Shown here one piece after another: positions 11,104 through 22,422 of a DNA stretch of 64,000 bases (position 1 is its first letter; each line of letters starts with the position of its first letter). The stretch lies in the NCBI GenBank assembly GCA_037783415.1, contig JAZGTN010000048.1, forward strand, positions 1,054,001 to 1,118,000, written 5' to 3'. The notes under the pieces were generated by a model that saw only the letters and a list, made by a program, of their open reading frames with translations, made no database searches and had not been told where the DNA came from. The position numbers and the translations under genes are program-made. The stretch comes from Leptasterias polaris. Lineage: Eukaryota; Echinodermata; Asteroidea; Forcipulatida; Asteriidae.

Positions 11104-11388
11104 GGGTCAACTCGTACCCAGGTAAACTCGTACCCAAGTGAACTCGTACCCAAGTGAACTCGTACCCAAGTGAACTCGTACCCAAGTGAACTCGTACCCA
11201 AGTGAACTCGTACCCAAGTGAACTCGTACCCAAGTGAACTCGTACCCAGGTGACTCGCACCCAAGTCAACTCGCACCCAAGTCAACTCGCACCCAAGTCA
11301 ACTCGCACCCAAGTCAACTCGCACCCAAGTCAATTCGAACCCAAGCCAACTCGCACCCAAGCCAACTCATACCCAAGTCAATTCATGC
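11104..11388. repeat. 16-bp VNTR in element B
   Basis: About 17-18 tandem units of AACTCGTACCCAAGTG. The left half has GTACCC and the right half GCACCC variants. Copies 2 and 3 of B have about 18-19 and 12-13 units, so the array has changed length since duplication. A period of 16, not divisible by 3, gives a frame that repeats every 48 bases; the resulting peptides are meaningless. Two more units in inverted orientation lie at about 11815-11850. Confidence 0.93.
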
Positions 11389-11431
11389 CGTCTAACGTAC
11401 AATAATACTATATTTATTGGTCACTGTACAG

Positions 11432-11680
11432 GTACGGCTGAAAAAGGAGTCCAAACTACAGTGGATACCAGCGGAAGCAGGTCAAGGCAGTACAAGGGCC
11501 AACATTCAAGCTGACGTGGGACCGTTACCATTCAGGGGACCTCAAGACTTCGGGCTTGCTGTCTGCCTGCAAACACCTGACCGGCCCGCCGATGTGAAAC
11601 AATTGCCATCAACCAACAAATCTGCTGTTCTCAGAGCCACCACATTTTCTAAAAAGAGATTTAGCCTGTCTGTTTTCTGA
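11432..11680 (+). CDS. Exon-like ORF of element B, product unknown
   Basis: An acceptor-like TTTATTGGTCACTGTACAG precedes GTACGGCTG at 11432. The frame then runs 82 codons to TGA at 11678-11680. It starts VRLKKESKLQWIPAEAG and contains GPLPFRGPQDFGLAVCLQ. Its base composition is clearly richer in G+C than its surroundings, as expected of captured coding sequence. There is no ATG in the frame downstream of the acceptor. With the donor at 10475 the join keeps the frame open for a few upstream codons but also finds no ATG. I recognise no domain. The same peptide is encoded at 35249-35512 and 41763-42026 (- strand). It could be a terminal exon of a host gene carried by the transposon, or the remnant of the element's own gene. 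Confidence 0.4.
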   Translation, partial: VRLKKESKLQWIPAEAGQGSTRANIQADVGPLPFRGPQDFGLAVCLQTPDRPADVKQLPSTNKSAVLRATTFSKKRFSLSVF

Positions 11681-13025
11681 TTATTTTTACGTAATTTTGG
11701 AAAGAAAAAACCCAATCATTTGAAGAGAAACATTTTCTTCATTACGTTTTTCCACCCAATACAAATACTTAACTTTGCGTAAGTTGTTATGGTCATTATT
11801 TTTTGGAGTAATGGACTTGGGTACGAGTTCACTTGGGTACGAGTTTGGTTTTAATTTCTTTTATGAATAACCAACACACAGTGTTAATAGTACTTTTCAA
11901 CAATTTTAAGATGATGTTATAAATTAAATGTTATCTAAAATATACAAATATTGTCTTTGTGTGCATACAAATATTTACCCCAATCAGTCGGGGTAAATGG
12001 AACATTTAGAGCCTCGTTATTTTGGGCCTCTCTTCAGAATATAATGTCATAATTTACACTTAATTGCTCCAAGAAACTTTCTAAAATGTATTTTCCAATA
12101 CCTGAATACAAAAAACCGTAGTCACAATTGCCCCATAAAGCGCAAACAGAGATTTGGTGCTTAAGTGTTCCTAGACTTGGTTCCAAGTCTGTGCTCGTGG
12201 TTTTTAGTCTACCTGATAGCCAATACATAATTGCTTGAAATAGCGCCCTCTTGTGGATTAACCTCCGTCTTTAACCTACGATCACAGACTTGGGAACATT
12301 GTTTTTCGGTTTGTACACACCCTATGGCGAATTAGTCCAAAAGTGGACGGAACACTCTGATTGGTCAGAATCCCAGAAGCCGTCAATAAAATGCACATTC
12401 AAACTTGACCGTTTATACCACGGGATATAGTACAGAAATACATCATTGATGCACATGTAACTAATCTGCCTCTGCTCAGTGATTCAACTTACAGTTTGGA
12501 AAAAAAAAACCCAAAGTGATTCTAGTTTTTAAATTCAAAATAAATAAAAACGTTGGGAAAATCATTAGACGATTCCATTCAAATAAAGGAAACACAGTTT
12601 TTCGTCTAGTAGGGATCAGGTTATTTGTTATGTTTATTTTTCAATATTTTAAGAATACATCTAGTATTATTTTATGTATAAATTAGAAATAGCATACGTA
12701 CAAAGCACTATAAAAAAAAACAACAATGACTCAATCGATTTTACAGAAAATGCTGAAGTGATTATAACCTATTGGGAATAGACGCAACCAACAGGAGTTT
12801 TGTGGCCTCCTGATTGGCCATCTCTCTGGCATAGTGTTGTTATGTAAATGTCAGTTGTGAATAAATGAATATCCCGTATACACAAGGGGGTCATGTCTGA
12901 GATTGCGAGCTGAGACCGCGTGATAGCCATTCTGCGGGGGAAATTTTGTGTGGCTGATGCAGAGAAATAACCGCGATCTCAGACCGCGATCAAGTCTAAA
13001 GTGTTCCATTTACCCCAACTTACCC

Positions 13026-15140
13026 TATACCAAATTAATTTAGGTCTTATTTTTGTAAGACATTACGTTACTTCTACTTCCGCAAATAAGACTGAGAAAA
13101 GAAGGAAAATACTCAGGTCCAATTTTGTCGATAAATAACGACTTTTTAATTGTTGCATTCGTATGCACAGGAAGTGTGGCAGCTTTATTTATTATTTTGA
13201 ATAACGTCTTTAGGATTGTAATCAAGTGGATAACGGTGTTATAGTCGAGCAAGAGTCTGGTTTAAAAAAATAAGACAAGTGACGTCATAAAAGTCAAGAG
13301 CGCCCTCTAGCGGCAGGTTGAAAACAATTAAAAATACACTTTTACTAGATGTCTGTGGCGAAGTTTATGATAATCGTTTCGAAATTGGTATACATGATGA
13401 CCATGCAGACAACATATGTGTGAAGTTTTAGATTGATGACGTCATCGTGTGTCACGTGGTATCGCATTAAAGGTTTACTTTTTGAAGCTGTGTATCTACA
13501 AGACCACAAGTTTGACTGAGTTGAAACTTGGCATGTTGATAGACAGTTATATTGACTACTTAAAGCTAGAGTGACGACTTGATGACGTCATCAATTTTTT
13601 TTACAAATTTTAGAAATTTTGACCAATTGGTACATATCTTCAGTACAAAGCAAGCTATAGTCAAATTTCATTTTGCATGAGACTTGGAAGGTCCTACAAG
13701 GATATATCGTGGAGTGACTTTCATGTTATGTCACCACCAAGGTAGTGTTTTACAAGATCTATATACACAGAACAACTTTGGTGATCAAATGGAAACTTTG
13801 CATGTACTCAAGCTGGGATGTGTTACATCCAAAAAATTTGGTCAAATCTTTAGAACCACCATTCTAAAGACTCTATAGAAGTATACAATATTTAATACAC
13901 AGACGTGTTTATAACATTTCTTTGAAACACGAGGTCACACCGAACACCTCTTTTTTGTTTCCAACAAAAAATTATTTCTAGTTTACTTCTTCAGATTCTT
14001 CTTCTCTTCGTCCCTTGTCCGCTAACAAAAGCACACTTCCCAAGCTAATATAAACTTGAAATTTTTACCATAGTTAGATAACCATTAGGAGACGAAACCG
14101 TTTCATTTACGTCATGATGACGTCATCAGGTGTCAAATTACAAGGTTTTTAGAAAAAAATAAATTAATCTTTGAAATTCTGTAACAAATCACACTTAAGA
14201 GACCGGCGGTTGTTTTATGCGGGATCATACTTAGGTCATATAGGTCTTTATTTTTGTCGTGTGCGTGACCTCACATGACCTCTACTTCCGGTCGAAACAG
14301 GAAGAAACAGGAAGTGCCTTGTAATTTAAAAGTGGCACACTTTTTGAAGTTTTTTTAACGGTGTTATAGTCGAGCAAGAGTCTGGTTAAAAAAATAAGAC
14401 AAGTGACGTCATAAAAGTCAAGAGCGCCCTCTAGCGGCAGGTTGAAGACAATTAAAAATACACTTTTACTAGATGTCTGTGGCGAAGTTTATGATAATCG
14501 TTTCAAAATTGGTATACATAATGACCTTCATACAGACAACATATGTGTGAATTTTTAGATTGATGACGTCATCATGTGTCACGTGGTATCGCATTAAAGG
14601 TTTACTTTTTGAAGCTGTGTATCTACAAAACCACATGTTTGACTGAGTTGAAACTTGGCATGTTGATAGACAGTTATATTGACTACTTAAAGCTAACGTG
14701 ACGACTTGATGACGTCATCAATTTCTTTTATAGAAATTTTAGAAATTTTGACCAATTGGTACATATCTTCAGTACAAAGCAAGCTATAGTCAAATTTCAT
14801 TTTGCATGAGACTTGGAAGGTCCTACAAGGATATATCGTGGAGTGACTTTTTCACGATGTCATCGATTTTCATGTTATGTCACCACCAAGGTAGTGTTTT
14901 ACAAGATCTATATATACAGAACAACTTTGGTGATCAAATGGAAACTTTGCATGTACTCAAGCTGGGATGTGTTACATCCAAAAAGTTTGGTCAAATCTTT
15001 AGAACCACCATTCTAAAGACTCTATAGAAGTATACAATATTTAATACACAGACATGTTTATAACATTTCTTTGAAACACGAGGTCACACCGAACACCTCT
15101 TTTTTGTTTCCAACAAAAAATTATTTCTAGTTAGGTGTTC
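13026..15140 (+). repeat. A2-D-A1 junction followed by A1 monomers
   Basis: After B come the chimeric junction (13085-13239) and A1 monomers with starts at 13683 and 14813, a period of 1130 bp. The monomer at 13683 lacks about 27 bases containing the TTTTCACGACGTCATCGATT block. From about 14150 the subtype has GAGACCGGCGGTTGTTTTATG in place of GAGACCGTCGGTTACTTTTTG. The right mirror (30590-33903) has one extra monomer. Confidence 0.9.
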
Positions 15141-15165
15141 GGAGCGGAGCGTAGCTCCGAACACC
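15133..15165 (+). repeat. Single AGGTGTTCGG hairpin unit
   Basis: AGGTGTTCGGAGC and GCTCCGAACACCT pair as in the five-unit array at 272-581. The matching position in the mirror arm (about 30560) lacks it and instead passes into A3 sequence. The hairpin therefore lies at the edge of the inverted duplication. Confidence 0.85.
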
Positions 15166-16353
15166 TCTTCTTATTGTTCGTTTTTTTTTTTTTTTACTTC
15201 TTCAGCTTCTTCTCTCCGTCCCTTGTCCGCTAACAAAAGCACACTTCCCAAGCTCATATAAACTTGAAATTTTTACCACAGTTAGATAACCATTAGCAGA
15301 CGAAACCGTTTCATTTACGTCATGATGACGTCATCAGGTGTCAAATTACAAGGTTTTTAGAAAAAGAAAATTAATCTTTGAAATTCTGTAACAAATCACA
15401 CTTAAGAGACCGGCGGTTGTTTTATGCGGGATCATACTTAGGTCATATAGGTCTTTATTTTTTGTCGTGTGCGTGACCTCACATGACCTTTACTTCCGGT
15501 CGAAACAGGAAGAACAGGAAGTGCCTTGTAATTTAAAAGTGGCACACTTTTTGAAGTTTTTTTTAACGGTGTTATAGTCGAGCAAGAGTCTGGTTTAAAA
15601 AAATAAGACAAGTGACGTCATAAAAGTCAAAAACGCCCTCTAGCGGCAGGTTGAAAACAATTAAAAATACACTTTTACTAGATGTCTGTGGCGAAGTTTA
15701 TGATAATCGTTTCAAAATTGGTATACATAATGACCTTCTTGCAGACAACATATGTGTGAATTTGTAGATTGATGACGTCATCATGTGTCACGTGGTATTG
15801 CCTATAAGGTTTACTTTTTGAAGCTGTGTATCTACAAAACCACAAGTTTGACTGAGTTGAAACTTGGCACGTTGATAGACAGTGACATTGACTACGTAAA
15901 TTAAAAGAAAAAACATAATGACGTCATTTTTTTTTTTTTACAATTATTTGAAATTGTGACCAATTATTGCCGGTATTTATTGACCCGCTGTAAAACCACG
16001 GGATACACACACACACTACGCGAACTAAACCAGTTTACTGTTTTTTATCGCGTAGTGTGTGTGTATACGGTGAGCAAATCAACCGCAAGGTTCAAAGTCC
16101 ATCAAACATGCTTGTGGTCTAGTCTCTGTTCAAGGTTCGCGCAACCTGCTTTTGACAATACGCTTTGTTAGTCTGTAAAACAGCCGTCCAAACAAATGCT
16201 AGGCTTTTGATCGTGTGCTTTTTAACCAAAAGTTGAACATTTCATGAATTCATATCTCGTCGTCTTCTTTTCCCCCAAGATTGTCCAATAAAAAAAGGAC
16301 ACTTCCTAAGCTCGCATAAACTTTAAACTTCACACATAGTTAGATATTCATAG
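15166..16353 (+). repeat. A1 end and A2 monomer
   Basis: A1 landmarks continue (TGACGTCA near 15328, GCGCCCTCTAGCGGC near 15633). The A2 tail begins near 15960 with CACACACACTACGCGAAC and an inverted CGCGTAGTGTGTGTGTA about 25 bp later, a small hairpin. The end, ATAGTTAGATATTCATAGG, is interrupted by a SINE. Confidence 0.88.
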
Positions 16354-16733
16354 GTAGATGGCCGAGCGGTCTAGGTCACCGGACCTAAGCTCTGGTGTTT
16401 TCAGCAGCAGAGTGTGGGTTCGATACCCGGTCATGACACTTGTGCCCCTGAGCAAGGCACTTAACCATAATTGCTTCGAAAAAGTCGGGAAGGTAGTGCA
16501 TTCTGCTCTACCAGACAGGCTCCTAGTGGATGATACCCATGCCTACATCCTTAAGGACTGTGAAGGGGGTAACCCTGTTTCAGCCCCAGGAGTAGGAGGC
16601 AACGTGCCCCTGGTGTCAATTGATTTGGGTCGATGGCCCAAATCAGTTATGTGTAGCCCTCACCTTGAGTGGCCGTCCGTGGCCTTGTGAGTTGGGCGAC
16701 ATCTCATAAAAAAAATAATAAAAAAAATAAAAA
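16354..16733 (+). mobile_element. tRNA-Leu-derived SINE
   Basis: The 5' head resembles a tRNA-Leu: ATGGCCGAGCGGTCTAGG (box A region), a long variable arm, and GGGTTCGATACCC (box B). It is followed by a conserved SINE core, CCCCTGAGCAAGGCACTTAA, and ends in an A-rich tail with AATAA units. Insertion is proven by paralogues: GGTAGATGACACCGCTGC is continuous at about 10003 and, reversed, at 36945, but split here with an ATG on both sides. The frame across it (16358-16690) is fortuitous. The core looks like the shared central domains known from deuterostome SINE superfamilies; which one needs a database match. Confidence 0.9.
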
Positions 16734-16974
16734 ATGACACCGCTGCAGTGATAGCATCATGACTTCATCGGATGTCAAATTACAAGGTTTTTAAATATTA
16801 ATTTTTTAATGTTTGAAATTCCATATCAAATCACGGACATGAGACCGTAGGTTGCTTTTTGCGGGATTATACCAAGTAAATTTAGGTCTTATTTTTGTAT
16901 TGTGTGCGTGACATTACGTTTACCTCTACTTCCGGTCGAAACAGGAAGTGCCTTGTTATACTTTAGTTTTTGAC
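16734..16974 (+). repeat. A2 remainder with the pristine B target site
   Basis: GACACCGCTGCAGTGATAGC continues the A2 monomer broken by the SINE. At 16861 it reads GCGGGATTATACC with one TA, the uninterrupted form of the site occupied by element B at 10146, 33904 and 40426. It joins family D near 16975. Confidence 0.85.
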
Positions 16975-17400
16975 CGATTAATATTGTTCTCTCCCGTGCA
17001 AATAAGATTGAGAAAAGAAGGGAAATACTCAGGTCCAATTTTGTCGATAAATAACGACTTTTTAATTGTTGCATTCGTATACACAGGAAGTGTGGCAGCT
17101 TTATTTATTATTTTGAATAACATCTTTAGGATTGTAATCAAGTGGATAATCATTCAAAAATATTGGGTTTTGATTCCAAAGCGACTACCATGGAAACTAG
17201 CATGCATATCGATGCCCGCGCCCGTCAAACACTTGATTCTTATGTTCTATCATTCTAAACTTGTAAGCATTGTTGTGAAAAAAATCGTACACGGTTATTT
17301 CATATGTGATCATTATAAAAACAAGTAAAATGGAACCAGCCGATCATAATTATCAAGAAACAGTATACTTCCATCCAATGGCCGTCCAAAAAACAATTAA
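16975..17400 (+). repeat. Family D copy
   Basis: This matches 4739-5145 from TATTGTTCTCTCCCGTGC to the CCATCCAATGGCCGTCC block. The 126-codon frame at 16948-17328 spans the A2/D junction and is not preserved in the other D copy, so I do not call a gene. Confidence 0.85.
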
Positions 17401-17745
17401 GTAATTAAACTCGCAATTCAAAAGTCAACTTTAGCGGGCGCTACAGACATTTTGGGATTAGTGGATTAATGTAAACTCGGGACATAGTTAGGTCATTGTG
17501 GTGCTTCTGTTATGCGTGATATGAGTAGGTACTTCAGTATGTAATACATTACGTCCACATTGCACGGGAAAAGGGCTACTTTATTGGGTTCAAACTATGA
17601 AAGGAAGTAACTCTTGTGAAAGTAGTTGTGGAAGAATTTGTTTCTAAATAGACTCACTCGAGTGAGTGCACTCACTAACTTTTGATAAAATCTTATCGTA
17701 CAAATTTCTAACTGAGTCATTTTTACCAAATTTTTCAATTACATT
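17401..17745. other. Low-copy linker with short dyad
   Basis: No second copy is seen in the window. ACTCACTCGAGTGAGT (about 17655-17670) is a 16-bp perfect palindrome. No gene is supported. Confidence 0.5.
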
Positions 17746-18575
17746 TGAGCCACTGCTAGTTCGTACAAGATCTATAAGTACAGAACGACTTTGGTAATCA
17801 AGCTGAAACTTTGCATGTATCCAAGTTGGGATATGTTACATCCACAAAATTTGTTCACACCACGATGACGTCATCGAGTGTGACATGACGTCACCTTAAA
17901 GGTGCAGGTTCAAGATCTATATACTGAGTAACAAATGCTTGGTGAAGCTGAAATGTAGCTACATGTATTCAAACTGGGATGTGTAACGACCAAAAATTGA
18001 ACGACATTCCGAACACCTTGTTTTTGTTACAACAAAAAGTTAAGACTAGTTTTTCTTCTTCTTTGTTTTGCTTATTCTTCTCAGTGGGCTTTGTCCGCAA
18101 GCAAACGCATACTTGCAAATCTTTGATCAACTTGAAACTTTAAGTGTAGTTAGAACATAACTAGCAGAAGCTGAGTAAGTTGTGACGTCACGAGTACGTC
18201 ATCGGGTGTCAAGTTACAAGCCATTTAAGTTCAAAAAGTGACCTCATGCCAATGCCTGTATGTCTCTGAATATTTAGGCATATGATAGATCAAGACACGG
18301 GCAACATTTGAAAAGTAAACGCCAAATTCACCCGACCTTTACTTCCGGTCGTACCGGAAGGTCAAGTTTGCCTTTCTGCAATTCTTAACAAAAAAACATT
18401 TCCTGGCAAAATTCTTAATTTCTGTTTATCTGATCAACTTCAAATTCTCACCATGTTAGAACCTTGATGAAACCTCCATCAAGTTGTTGTGACGTCATGA
18501 TGACGTCATCAGGTGTTGAAATACAGTAAATCAAAATTTAATATTTCAAAAAAACATAACTTAACTAGAGATTCA
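17746..18575 (+). repeat. Family A3 (diverged A) monomer
   Basis: It is recognisable as an A relative: AAGATCTATAAGTACAGAAC, GGGATATGTTACATCCAC, CGAACACCTTG, GTGACGTCATGATGACGTCA and ACTTCCGGTCGTACCGGAAG, the last being a dyad of two ETS-type motifs. Related copies on the - strand are 30004-30590 and 55491-56040. It ends at AAACTCTAGGTGTTCGGTTA, where family C begins. Confidence 0.8.
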
Positions 18576-20138
18576 GAGTTTGTTTTACCACAAACTCTAG
18601 GTGTTCGGTTATCGCTGGGCTCGATGCTGTTTTAATGCGTTAGCTATATCATTGATTTGCTGAAAACAATGTTGATAGCTTTTGAAATTACAAAGAATGT
18701 AAAGTGTAAATCTGCTACGTTTATACGTTTGTTTACACAGGAAATAAAGGCAACTCAAAATATGAAATTTCCTAATTTTTGTAATAATAAACCTTTGTTT
18801 AGCCAGATATGAAAACCGATGACATCATTCTGAAGTTAGAAAAGTTTTTATCGACAAATGTATTTAAATATGTGCCAAGTGGACAAACAAAGATGAACTT
18901 ACAAAAAATATAAGCAAAAGAGTACATTATTTAGATTATTTTGAAAGGGCAAAGGGTCCATTGTCAGTTCATAGTCATACAGAGGAACATTGTTCCCACT
19001 TCCCCTTCATCTTGGCCACAGATCTTGAAACGAGCCTTTGAATGACACACAAGTACAACTTTTAAGTATTATGTATTCCATTCAATGTAGTTTATTTATT
19101 TTTCGATGGTTTTTCGAATCTTTATTGATTAATAAAAAAACCACTATTTTATGCTATTCATGTTGACATTATTAAGTAACATTTCTGAAAAGTTTTTAAC
19201 AGGGTTTAAAAAACAGTGAGTTTGATACTCAATAAGTATCAGTGCATCAATCATTGATTGTTCTAAACATATGCACTGACGATGATGTCATTAAAACAAG
19301 TCAAGTATGAGCTACGGTTGCATGTTTTAAAATAGCTTGTTTGATTTTTAGACATTGATTGTCATACAGAACGGTTTGTTAAATTTAGAATATTAAAAGA
19401 AAAAACTTTTGTTTATGATAATTATGCAAGGCAAAGACAAAGCATGAGGACGGCAAGTCTAAGCCTCTCTTTAATTTATTCTAATAACATAATGAGTTAT
19501 TAACTGATGCACCATAGAGGTAGATCTACCTCTATGGGGCATCATACACTACAACAACGGGTGTGAAACTTTCACTGTACACCTTTCAGGCACTGGATGC
19601 ACTGATGATGTCTAAAAAATAAGTCAAGTATGAGCTATTGGTTGCATTTTAAAAAATAGATTGCTTGATTTTTAGCTATGATCTTTATACAGAACGGTTT
19701 GTTAAATTTAGGATATTGAAAGAAATGGCAAGTCATGAAGACGGCAAGTCTAAACCTCTCGTGAATTTTGACTAATAACATAATTAGTTGAGTACTATTT
19801 CTACCTGTATATGGTGCATACTCAGCGAGGAAATTAGGAATGCAACACAACGAGTAGGAAATCTTTCACTTGGAGAGACCATTTGGGTACTGGATGTGCT
19901 GTATTCTGAAGAAGAAAAAAACAATTATAAACAAAGTAAGACTGACGGAAAATTAAGTCAAGCGGAAACTGTTCAAATAAATACAAAAATATTTTATCAT
20001 TGTATAATAATACTAATAATTTATTGAATTTATATTCCACTCTATCCAGGACCAATAATATTATTAGAGTAATTTGTTAGTGGAAGGTGCACATACTGTT
20101 TCTAAAGTTGACTTATAAACAAAAGATTCTTAGAAAAA
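18576..20138 (+). repeat. Family C copy, 5' part
   Basis: It begins with the hairpin AGAGTTTG...CAAACTCT and AGGTGTTCGG, then TCGCTGGGCTC, GCGTTAGCTATATCATTGA, GTTTACACAGGAAAT and further C landmarks as at 52255-53560. It contains an internal duplication: the block with GAACGGTTTGTTAAATTTAG and GGCAAGTC occurs at about 19375 and again at about 19690. It breaks off at TTCTTAGAAAAA, where a foldback nest is inserted, and resumes at 22423. Confidence 0.85.
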
Positions 20139-20169
20139 TACGAAAGCCCATTAGCGGCACAAAATAAAT

Positions 20170-20385
20170 TTTAAAATCTGTTATTACGGATTCGAATCCG
20201 TTATTACGGATTCGCAATCCGTTATTACGGATTAGCAATCTGTTATTACGGATTAGCAATCTGTTATTACGGATTCGCAATCCGTTATTACGGATTCGCA
20301 ATCCGTTATTACGGATTCGCAATCCGTTATTACGGATTCGCAATCCGTCATTACGGATTCATAATACGTTAATTACGGATTCACT
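20170..20385. repeat. 21-bp tandem array 1
   Basis: About nine units of a 21-bp repeat beginning CCGTTATTACGGATTCGC. CCGTTATTACGG is itself a near-perfect dyad, so every unit is partly self-complementary. Further arrays: 20676-20840 and 21010-21165 in the same sense, 21745-21890 and 22235-22385 inverted. Confidence 0.92.
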
Positions 20386-20636
20386 CGAGGATCTCTCGAT
20401 GGCGCTATTTGCGTTGGACAGATGGTTTATTCTGCGTAACTTTTATTAAGCCCAAAGGACGACTCGCAATCCGTTATTACAGATTCATAATACGTTATTA
20501 CGGATTCACTCGAGGATCCCTCGATGGCGCTATTTGCGTTGGACAGATGGTTTATTCTGCCTAACTTTTATTACGCCCAAGGATGACGTGTTCATAATTT
20601 TATGTTTCATTAGTTTTGTTTAAGTAACTGCAAATC

Positions 20637-21330
20637 TACGAAAGCCCATTAGCGCCACAAAAAAAGAAAAATCTAATCCGTTATTACGAATTCGAATTCG
20701 TTATTACGGATTCGCAATCAGTTATTACGGATTCGCAATCTGTCATTACGGATTCGCAAACCGTTATTACAGATTCACAATCCGTTATTACGGATTCGCA
20801 AACCGTTATTACGGATTCATAATACGTTAATTACGGATTCACTCGAGGATCTCTCAATGGCGCTATTTGCGTTGGACAGATGGTTTATTCTGCCTAACTT
20901 TTATTAAGCCCAAGGACGACGTGTTCATAATTTTATGTTTCATTAGTTTTGTTTAAGTAACTGCAAATCTACGAAAGCCCATTAGCGCCACAAAAAAGAA
21001 AAATCTAATCCGTTATTACGAATTCGAATCCGTTATTACAGATTCGCAATCAGTTATTACGGATTCGCAATCCGTCATTACGGATTCGCAAACCGTTATT
21101 ACAGATTCGCAATCCGTTATTACGGATTCGCAAACCGTTATTACGGATTCATAATACGTTAATTACGGATTCACTCGAGGATCTCTCGATGGCGCTATTT
21201 GCGTTGGACAGATGGTTTATTCTGCCTAACTTTTATTAAGCCCAAAGGACGACTCGCAATCCGTTATTACAGATTCATAATACGTTATTACGGATTCACT
21301 CGAGGATCCCTCGATGGCACTATTTGCGTT
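20637..21330 (+). repeat. Two tandem modules of the nest
   Basis: The segment from TACGAAAGCCCATTAGCGCC at 20637 to about 20969 is repeated from 20970 with few changes, a period of about 333 bp. Both carry the 21-bp array, CTCGAGGATCTCTC and TTTATTAAGCCCAA. The second copy continues into a partial third module, as does the first module at 20440-20575. Confidence 0.85.
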
Positions 21331-22422
21331 GGACAGTAATGGTTTATTATATTTATTATATTCTACTTTTAAACATCTTTCCAACCATCCTATTCATTTC
21401 AATTCACTTCATAACAAACGCTTTTGTATAGGATAGTGGGATAGGTCCAGCCTTTCTTAAACCATGTGTTTTTTCCGTAAAGACACAAAGTCAAATTTCA
21501 ACGGTTAGAACTGTGTATTTGTAAACATGCACTTCAACTTAGTTCAATATTTTGCTGTAGTAGTGGTTCGTGTACAATGGTTGCGGTCAGTCTGGTGCGG
21601 TGACTCGATTTGCAGTTACTTCATGTACTTAAACAAAAATAATGAAACATAAAATTATGAACACGTCGTCCTTTGGGCTTAATAAAAGTTAGGCAGAATA
21701 AACCATTACTGTCCAACGCAAACGCCATCGAGGGATCCTCGAGTGAATCCGTAATAACAGATTGCGAATCCGTAATAACGGATTGCGAATCCGTAATAAG
21801 GGATTGCGAATCCGTAATAAGGGATTGCGATTCCGTAATAACGGATTGCGAATCCGTAATAACGGATTCGAATCCGTAATAACGGATTTGATATTTTTTT
21901 TTGTGGCGCTAATGGGCTTTCGTACCAATCGAGTCACCGCAACCATTGTACACTTAATGAACCACTACTATGTACAGCAAAATATTTAACTAAGTTGAAG
22001 TGCATGTTTACAAATACACAGTTCTAACCGTTGAAATTGTAATAACTTTGTGGGTCTTTACAGGAAAAAAACGTGGTTTAAGAAACTGAAAGGCCGGACC
22101 TATATCCCTCTATCATATAAAAAGCGTTTGTTATGAAATGAATTGAAATGAATATGGTTGGAAAGATGTTTAAAAATATAATCAATATAATAAACCATTA
22201 CTGTCCAACGCAAATAGCGCCTTCGAGGGATCATCGAGTGAATCCGTAATAACGGATTGCGAATTCGTAATAACGGATTGCGAATCCGTAATAACGGATT
22301 GCGAATCCGTAATAACGGATTGCGAATCCGTAATAACGGATTGCGAATCCATAATAACGGATTCGAATCCGTAATAACGGATTTGATTTGTTTTTTCTTT
22401 GTGGCGCTAATGGGCTTTCGTA

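Larger units (their letters stand above)
10146..13025 (+). mobile_element. Element B copy 1: DNA transposon, TA target duplication
   Basis: The left end is GGGTAGGCTGGGGTAATTGG. The right end, on the opposite strand, reads GGGTAAGTTGGGGTAAATGG, giving terminal inverted repeats of about 28 bp with a few differences. TA flanks both sides (10144-10145 and 13026-13027), and the uninterrupted paralogue at 16868 has a single TA there. Length is 2880 bp. No transposase frame is visible, so it is non-autonomous or decayed. TA duplication fits the Tc1/mariner group, but other groups with 2-bp TA targets are possible; I cannot assign a superfamily. Inside are a 16-bp VNTR, two units of it inverted near 11815-11850, and a possible transcription unit. 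Confidence 0.88.
20139..22422. mobile_element. Foldback nest of 21-bp repeats
   Basis: The left end is TACGAAAGCCCATTAGCG and the right end its exact complement, CGCTAATGGGCTTTCGTA. GAAAAA flanks both ends (20133-20138 and 22423-22428), or TAGAAAAA if the terminal TA is shared. The host is a family C copy, whose two halves lie on either side. The interior is modular: three + modules and two inverted modules, each with a 21-bp repeat array, a CTCGAGGATCYCTCGA dyad and GCGTTGGACAG. Arms 21329-21610 and 21927-22208 are a long inverted repeat around a loop that is itself an inverted module. There is no transposase frame. Frames in the repeats are open on both strands only because the unit length is a multiple of three. 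Confidence 0.85.

Noticed and set aside
11097..11285. Repeat protein WVRVHLGTSSLGYEFT in element B
   Set aside because: This is a translation of the 16-bp VNTR, whose frame repeats every 48 bases. Unit number and frame limits differ between copies.
12034..12228. 64-codon - strand frame in element B
   Set aside because: Copies 2 and 3 have a stop inside it (ACTAAATCCCTG in place of ACCAAATCTCTG), so it is not conserved.
16354..16440. Functional tRNA-Leu gene
   Set aside because: The box A and B regions are good, but it is followed by a SINE core and an A-rich tail, inserted in a repeat, and the acceptor stem is not closed. It is a SINE head.
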